Shown here: positions 32,203 through 35,946 of the stretch, piece by piece | How positions within the stretch are numbered: the first letter of the stretch is position 1 | Layout: every line of letters starts with the position of its first letter | Origin: Desulfobacterales bacterium | Lineage (GTDB): Bacteria; Desulfobacterota; Desulfobacteria; Desulfobacterales; JALSRD01 | NCBI GenBank assembly: GCA_026984935.1 | Contig: JALSRD010000095.1 | Span: 1 to 35,946, forward strand | Direction of reading: 5' to 3' | Length of the DNA stretch: 35,946 nt | The notes under the pieces: model-generated | Told to the model about the DNA's origin: nothing | Database searches by the model: none | The model's input: the letters and a program-made list of their open reading frames with translations, nothing else | Translations under genes and position numbers: made by a program

Positions 32203-33135
32203 TCAGCCCCTGTAAAGAAAAAAGAGGATGCCGCGCCGGCCGGTGCGCAGGTGAATGGTCAGGATGCCGGCGACGATCAGCAACAGGGCGGTCAGAATTT
32301 TGGGCGTGATCGGCTCGTTGAGCCAAACGCCGCCCAGCACCACGCCGGAAACCGGCATGATGAACAGAAACGAATGGAGTGCCACGGTGCCGTAGCGTTT
32401 GAGCAGGCTGTTCCAGGCCACGAATCCGAATGCCGCACTGATCAGGCTCTGATACAAAAGGGCCCCGATGATCTCGAGATTCACATGGCCGACCATGACC
32501 GGGTCCCACAGCAGGGCTTCGGCAAAGAAGATCGGCACCGACAGGGCCATGGGGTAGAGCACCAACTGGAAGGGCTGAAAATCGTGGATGATGCGCTTGA
32601 CGTATACCGCGCTGCAGGCCCACAGAAAAGTGGCGCACAAAATGGTCAGGTCGCCGGTGCGAAAGTCGGCCGTGATGCCGGCGGTCTCCATGAAGACGAA
32701 GGCCACGCCGCTGAATCCCAGGCAGATACCGATTAATTTGCGGATGGTAATGCGGTCGGATGGAATGAACAGATGGGCCAGAAAAAGGGTAAAGAAAGGC
32801 TGCAGGTTGGCCAGCAGCGTGCCGCGCGAGGCGTTGGTTTTGCTCAGGCCCAGGTAAAACAGCGACAGCTGGGCGGCAAAGAACAGGGTGACGGTGAGCA
32901 TGGCGGGCATTCGGCCGCGCCGGATACGCAGGCCGCGCCTACCGATAAGCGCCCAGAAGAAAATCACCACCGTCGATATGCCGAAACGGATGCCGGCGTT
33001 GGTAAAGGGCCCCAGGCCGGCCAGGCTGATCTTGATGGCCACTGCATTGGCGCCGAAAAGGGCGCATAGGAAAATGGTGAAGAGCGCCGCCGGCAGGGGC
33101 AGGTCATGACTGGCGGTCACGGTGGCATCAGGCAC
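32203..33135 (-). CDS. EamA/DMT-family transporter (second copy)
   Basis: A 310-residue, ten-helix EamA transporter. Typical segments are LCALFGANAVAIKISLAGLGPF, TNASRGTLLANLQPFFTLFLAHLF without a break in similarity, and GVVLGGVWLNEPIT toward the C-terminus (positions about 23-45, 99-123 and 262-275). The start is GTG 33135, supported by AAGGAAG upstream. It is only distantly similar to the adjacent EamA protein, so the pair is not a recent duplication. Substrate unknown. Confidence 0.88.
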   Translation of the reverse strand: MPDATVTASHDLPLPAALFTIFLCALFGANAVAIKISLAGLGPFTNAGIRFGISTVVIFFWALIGRRGLRIRRGRMPAMLTVTLFFAAQLSLFYLGLSKTNASRGTLLANLQPFFTLFLAHLFIPSDRITIRKLIGICLGFSGVAFVFMETAGITADFRTGDLTILCATFLWACSAVYVKRIIHDFQPFQLVLYPMALSVPIFFAEALLWDPVMVGHVNLEIIGALLYQSLISAAFGFVAWNSLLKRYGTVALHSFLFIMPVSGVVLGGVWLNEPITPKILTALLLIVAGILTIHLRTGRRGILFFLYRG

Positions 33136-33200
33136 TTGAGTTCTTCCTTAAAAAGCCTGGCCTGCTGCGTGCGGCATGGCCGGTTGGTGGCAGGGCCGGC

Positions 33201-35141
33201 TTACCACCCTCCCCCGCCACCTCCGCCACCCCCCCCTCCGGAGAAACCACCGCCGCCACTGCCCGACGAGGAGCCCGGTGACTGTGACGCGGCCGATATG
33301 GCGCCGGCGAAAGCACCGCCCAGCCCGGAGGCGAATCCGCTGAGGTTTCCCGCCGAAAAGCGGGTCCCCGCGTACCAGGCCGGCCGGTAGGCATCCTGCG
33401 TGCCGCCGCTGGCCGCCAGTACATCAGCAAACTGCTCGCTCCACTGGTTCTCAACATCCAGGGCCAGGGCATAGGGTAGATACTTTTCAAACAGTTCCGG
33501 AGTCTTATCCGGGGGGTTGAGTATATTCAGACGCTCTTTTTCAGCCACCGACAGAAATTGGCGGAAACCGTCGATCTGGTCCATGATCCTGCGGCCCCGC
33601 AGCGTGGGGGCCTTGATCAGATGATAAAATAGCACGTTTAACGTGATGATCAACAGAAAAAGAAGCGCCGCGGGAAATGTGACGGCCCGCGCAAAGAGAA
33701 TCAGGCCGAAAATCTCTCCGCCGAAAAAGGGCAGCGCAAACAAGCTGATGCCCACCGCTCCGATGCCCGGCAGCAGCGTGTTGAAATCGATTCCGCGGAC
33801 GCTCCGCCAGGCATTGACGACCTTAATGCCGATCAGGGTGCAGCCGGCGGTCCACATGCCCAGCCACAATCCCATGAAGGCGGCGCCGGCCACATCTTGC
33901 GCGGTGAGAATCAGCGCTCCCAGGGTTGCCAGCGACAGGCCGATGCCCGGCACCAGGTAGCCGGAATTGCGGCGAAAGAAAATCCTGGCAAACTCCGCGT
34001 TCAGGCTTTTTTTCAAAGCGCGGACGGCCGCCTGGATCGTGGTGTGGTTGGTGTTTTTCAGCGCGATACGCTGCCCGGTGCCGAAGAGTTGTTCCAGGAT
34101 CTTGCGCTCGCCTTTGGACAGCCCGTTCGGCTGGCCGGCGGCACGCTTTTCCAAAGTGAAAATCTTTTTTTCATTTTCCTCAATTTTCAGCGCGCCTTTG
34201 ACCGCCAGATCGACCACCGCGGCGGCAAAGGCCTTGTGGTCGAATCCCATGCGGCGCACGAAACGGGCGGCGGCCGGTGAAAAACCCTCCGGCGGCGCAA
34301 ACAGCGGGATAACGGTTCCCTTGGCCGGGTCGCGGCCCACGTGCAGCCAGGCAAGGGCATAGTAGAGCAACACCAGGGCGAGCCCCGCAAGCCCCAGGAA
34401 AAACCCAAGATTGTCTTCGACGCTGAAGAGCAGACGCTGCAGGCGCGTGGGTTCGGCCACGAATCCCTTGGGCCAGGCCACGGCGATGGTCAACCCTTCA
34501 CGGGGGCCCAAAGCGCGCGTGGTGACAAAAACCGGATTGCCGCTGTCGTCGATGCGCAAAGCGAAATCTTGCCCTTTGCCGCCGAAACGGCCGGTGTAAG
34601 CGGCCTGTTGCTGCACCTCGGCGCCCGGCGGCAGTGCAACTACAGCACGGACCTTGTCGATGGCAAAGGCCCATCCGTTTCCGGTGACATTCCAGTAGAG
34701 TTCGTCGTAGTCGGCGAAAAATCCGATTTGCCGCTCGCTGCGGTAGGTAAGCGTGTAGGTGTGGGTCCCCGGCGGCAGCCGGCGGTTTTTCTTGCCCATG
34801 TAGATCCGGAGGCCGTTGGACATCTGCCGGATATGGTAGGCTTCGGGGCGGCCGTCGCGCAAGAGCCGCATTATTTTGAAACTCACGCGGTGGGTGCGCC
34901 CGTGGCGATCGGTGTAGCGCGTGGGGAAATCCCGGTAGATGCCGTGGCGGATCCTTTGGCCGGCGCTGACCACGCGGATGTTTTCGGTGACGGTCAGTGC
35001 CCCGCTGGCGGCCACCTGGATATGGCTGTCAAAAACGAGAATGCGCTCCGCTTGCGCGGCCCATGCACCCGGGTTGTACCCGGCAAGGATCAGCATGCTG
35101 AATAAAACGCCTAGCAGAGTTGCTGTATGATCGCGGTTCAT
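33201..35141 (-). CDS. DUF2207 membrane protein with glycine-rich tail
   Basis: A 646-residue membrane protein. A signal peptide (about 1-29, ending AWA) precedes an extracytoplasmic DUF2207 domain with LTVTENIRVV, IRHGIYRDFPTRY and LYWNVTGNGW. One membrane helix follows near 245-265, then a cytoplasmic winged-helix-like region (FDHKAFAAAVVDLAVKGAL), then further helices. The protein ends in a low-complexity tail of Gly and Ser closing with W. Glycine-rich tails are common in the family and in TPM-type proteins and are thought to help membrane association. ATG 35141 has GGAG upstream. lemA precedes it by 48 bases, a conserved gene pair of unknown role. Confidence 0.88.
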   Translation of the reverse strand: MNRDHTATLLGVLFSMLILAGYNPGAWAAQAERILVFDSHIQVAASGALTVTENIRVVSAGQRIRHGIYRDFPTRYTDRHGRTHRVSFKIMRLLRDGRPEAYHIRQMSNGLRIYMGKKNRRLPPGTHTYTLTYRSERQIGFFADYDELYWNVTGNGWAFAIDKVRAVVALPPGAEVQQQAAYTGRFGGKGQDFALRIDDSGNPVFVTTRALGPREGLTIAVAWPKGFVAEPTRLQRLLFSVEDNLGFFLGLAGLALVLLYYALAWLHVGRDPAKGTVIPLFAPPEGFSPAAARFVRRMGFDHKAFAAAVVDLAVKGALKIEENEKKIFTLEKRAAGQPNGLSKGERKILEQLFGTGQRIALKNTNHTTIQAAVRALKKSLNAEFARIFFRRNSGYLVPGIGLSLATLGALILTAQDVAGAAFMGLWLGMWTAGCTLIGIKVVNAWRSVRGIDFNTLLPGIGAVGISLFALPFFGGEIFGLILFARAVTFPAALLFLLIITLNVLFYHLIKAPTLRGRRIMDQIDGFRQFLSVAEKERLNILNPPDKTPELFEKYLPYALALDVENQWSEQFADVLAASGGTQDAYRPAWYAGTRFSAGNLSGFASGLGGAFAGAISAASQSPGSSSGSGGGGFSGGGGGGGGGGGW

Positions 35142-35189
35142 ATGTACTCCGTAACGAGGTTGCGCCCCGGGGGATGCAGACAGGTGCGG

Positions 35190-35744
35190 CTAGAACTGCA
35201 CTTTGGGCACCTGGCGGTCGCCGGGATCCTCGATTTCGAAAAATTCGGCTTTTTTAAAACCGAAAAATCCGGCGATCATGTTGCTGGGGAAAGATTCGAT
35301 TTTAGTGTTCAGGTCGCGTACCGTACCGTTGTAGTAGCGCCGTGCCAGCTGAATTTCTTCTTCAGCAGCGGCCAGCTGTGCCTGCAGATCGAGGAAATTC
35401 TGGTTGGCCTTGAGGTCCGGGTAGGCTTCGGCCACGGCCAGCACACTGGCCAGCGAGCGCGACAGAGCGCCTTCCAGCCGGGCCTTGTCGGCGACGTCGC
35501 TGGCCTTCAGGCTCTGGCTGCGCAGGGAAGTGACCTTTTCCAGCAGCCCGCGTTCGTGCCGCATGTAGCCTTTGACGGCTTCGACCAGGTTGGGGATCAG
35601 GTTGGCGCGCCGTTTGAGCTGTACGTCGATGCCGCTCCAGCCCTCCTGCACCAGATTCCTGGCACGCACCAGGCCGTTGTACATCAGCACCATGGCGCCG
35701 GCCAGCAGGACGCACAGTCCGAGAAGAATAACGATGATGGTCAT
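35190..35744 (-). CDS. lemA: LemA family protein
   Basis: A 184-residue LemA protein. One N-terminal membrane helix (about 3-22) is followed by YNGLVRARNLVQEGWSGIDVQ and LKRRANLIPNLVEAVKGYM, which are the family hallmarks, and by a long coiled-coil-like bundle. The segment AYPDLKANQNFLDLQ is also diagnostic. LemA proteins face the cytoplasm or periplasm on a single helix and their function is not established. ATG 35744 has GAGG upstream. It is followed by the DUF2207 gene. Confidence 0.94.
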   Translation of the reverse strand: MTIIVILLGLCVLLAGAMVLMYNGLVRARNLVQEGWSGIDVQLKRRANLIPNLVEAVKGYMRHERGLLEKVTSLRSQSLKASDVADKARLEGALSRSLASVLAVAEAYPDLKANQNFLDLQAQLAAAEEEIQLARRYYNGTVRDLNTKIESFPSNMIAGFFGFKKAEFFEIEDPGDRQVPKVQF

Positions 35745-35852
35745 GGGATACCTCGTTTTTGCGAAAGACGACGGGTTTTGGCATACGGCCGGTATCGACC
35801 GGCAACGCTGCGGATGTCCCTTTTTCTTATTCGGCGAATGGCCGGCCGAACT

Positions 35853-35946
35853 TTAGACGGACGGATCCGGTACGATGCGCGTGCCGGCACGGCCGGCCAC
35901 TGCCTCTTCGATGGCGTTGATGGAGGTGATCAGCGCCTGGCGGCCG
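35853..35946 (-). CDS. C-terminal end of an unidentified protein (cut by window edge)
   Basis: The minus strand encodes the last 30 or so residues of a protein entering from the right edge: RQALITSINAIEEAVAGR, then AGTRIVPDPSV and a TAA stop at 35853-35855. The GR-ALxxxxAIxEA-xGR pattern resembles the C-terminus of Gfo/Idh/MocA-type oxidoreductases, but this is too short to assign. It lies 108 bases upstream of lemA in the same direction. A GCCGGT-ATCG-ACCGGC hairpin lies between the two genes. Confidence 0.5.
   Translation of the reverse strand, partial: GRQALITSINAIEEAVAGRAGTRIVPDPSV

Noticed and set aside
35780-35860. Hairpins GCCGGT-ATCG-ACCGGC and TTCGGC...GCCGAA upstream of lemA as terminators
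   Set aside because: On the minus strand, the direction of the flanking genes, neither stem is followed by a T-run, so an intrinsic terminator is not supported.

Overview
The window looks like chromosome from a GC-rich anaerobic bacterium, most likely a sulfate-reducing or related member of the Desulfobacterota. Clues are a nickel CO dehydrogenase (CooS) with its CooF ferredoxin, NuoEF/HoxU-type diaphorase subunits, a DUF3786 iron-sulfur protein, a branched-chain-type ABC importer joined to acyl-CoA ligases, and a small type II fatty-acid cluster. The taxonomic call is inference from gene content. I saw no rRNA, tRNA or CRISPR array.

Layout. 1-940 is a scar region: the start of an IS3-like transposase on the minus strand, then a truncated remnant of an SRA-like restriction-endonuclease domain. 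A PPC/DUF296 gene follows (938-1435), then about 0.7 kb without a recognisable gene. 2132-7649 (+) is a tight five-gene operon: cooF, cooS and three NADH-diaphorase-type subunits. It predicts a soluble enzyme that passes electrons from CO to NAD(P)+. A periplasmic two-domain M16 peptidase lies convergent to it (7717-10425, -). 19366-10838 (-) is one operon, livKHMGF plus two acyl-CoA ligases, with a near-consensus promoter at one end and a clear intrinsic terminator at the other. It reads as uptake and CoA activation of an organic acid.

25990-19472 (-) is a dedicated type II fatty-acid/lipid cluster: FabI-like reductase, KAS III, FabA-like and FabZ-like dehydratases, KAS I/II-type synthase, its own acyl carrier protein, a PlsC-type acyltransferase and a phosphopantetheinyl transferase. 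No ketoreductase is present. Its promoter appears to lie inside a broken SWIM zinc-finger gene that follows a DUF3786 Fe-S protein gene. Next come a full-length ovoA homologue (ovothiol synthesis, -) and, divergent from it, an amtB with a possible sigma-54 promoter. The right end holds two EamA-family exporters, a DUF2207 membrane protein with a glycine-rich tail, lemA, and the last codons of one more gene, all on the minus strand.

The strongest candidate for something little described is the CooF-CooS-NuoE-NuoF-HoxU operon. It would couple a monofunctional CODH directly to a pyridine-nucleotide diaphorase, and its NuoF-like subunit seems to need an AUC/AUU start codon. The self-contained lipid cluster and an ovoA gene in a probably anaerobic genome are also worth following up.
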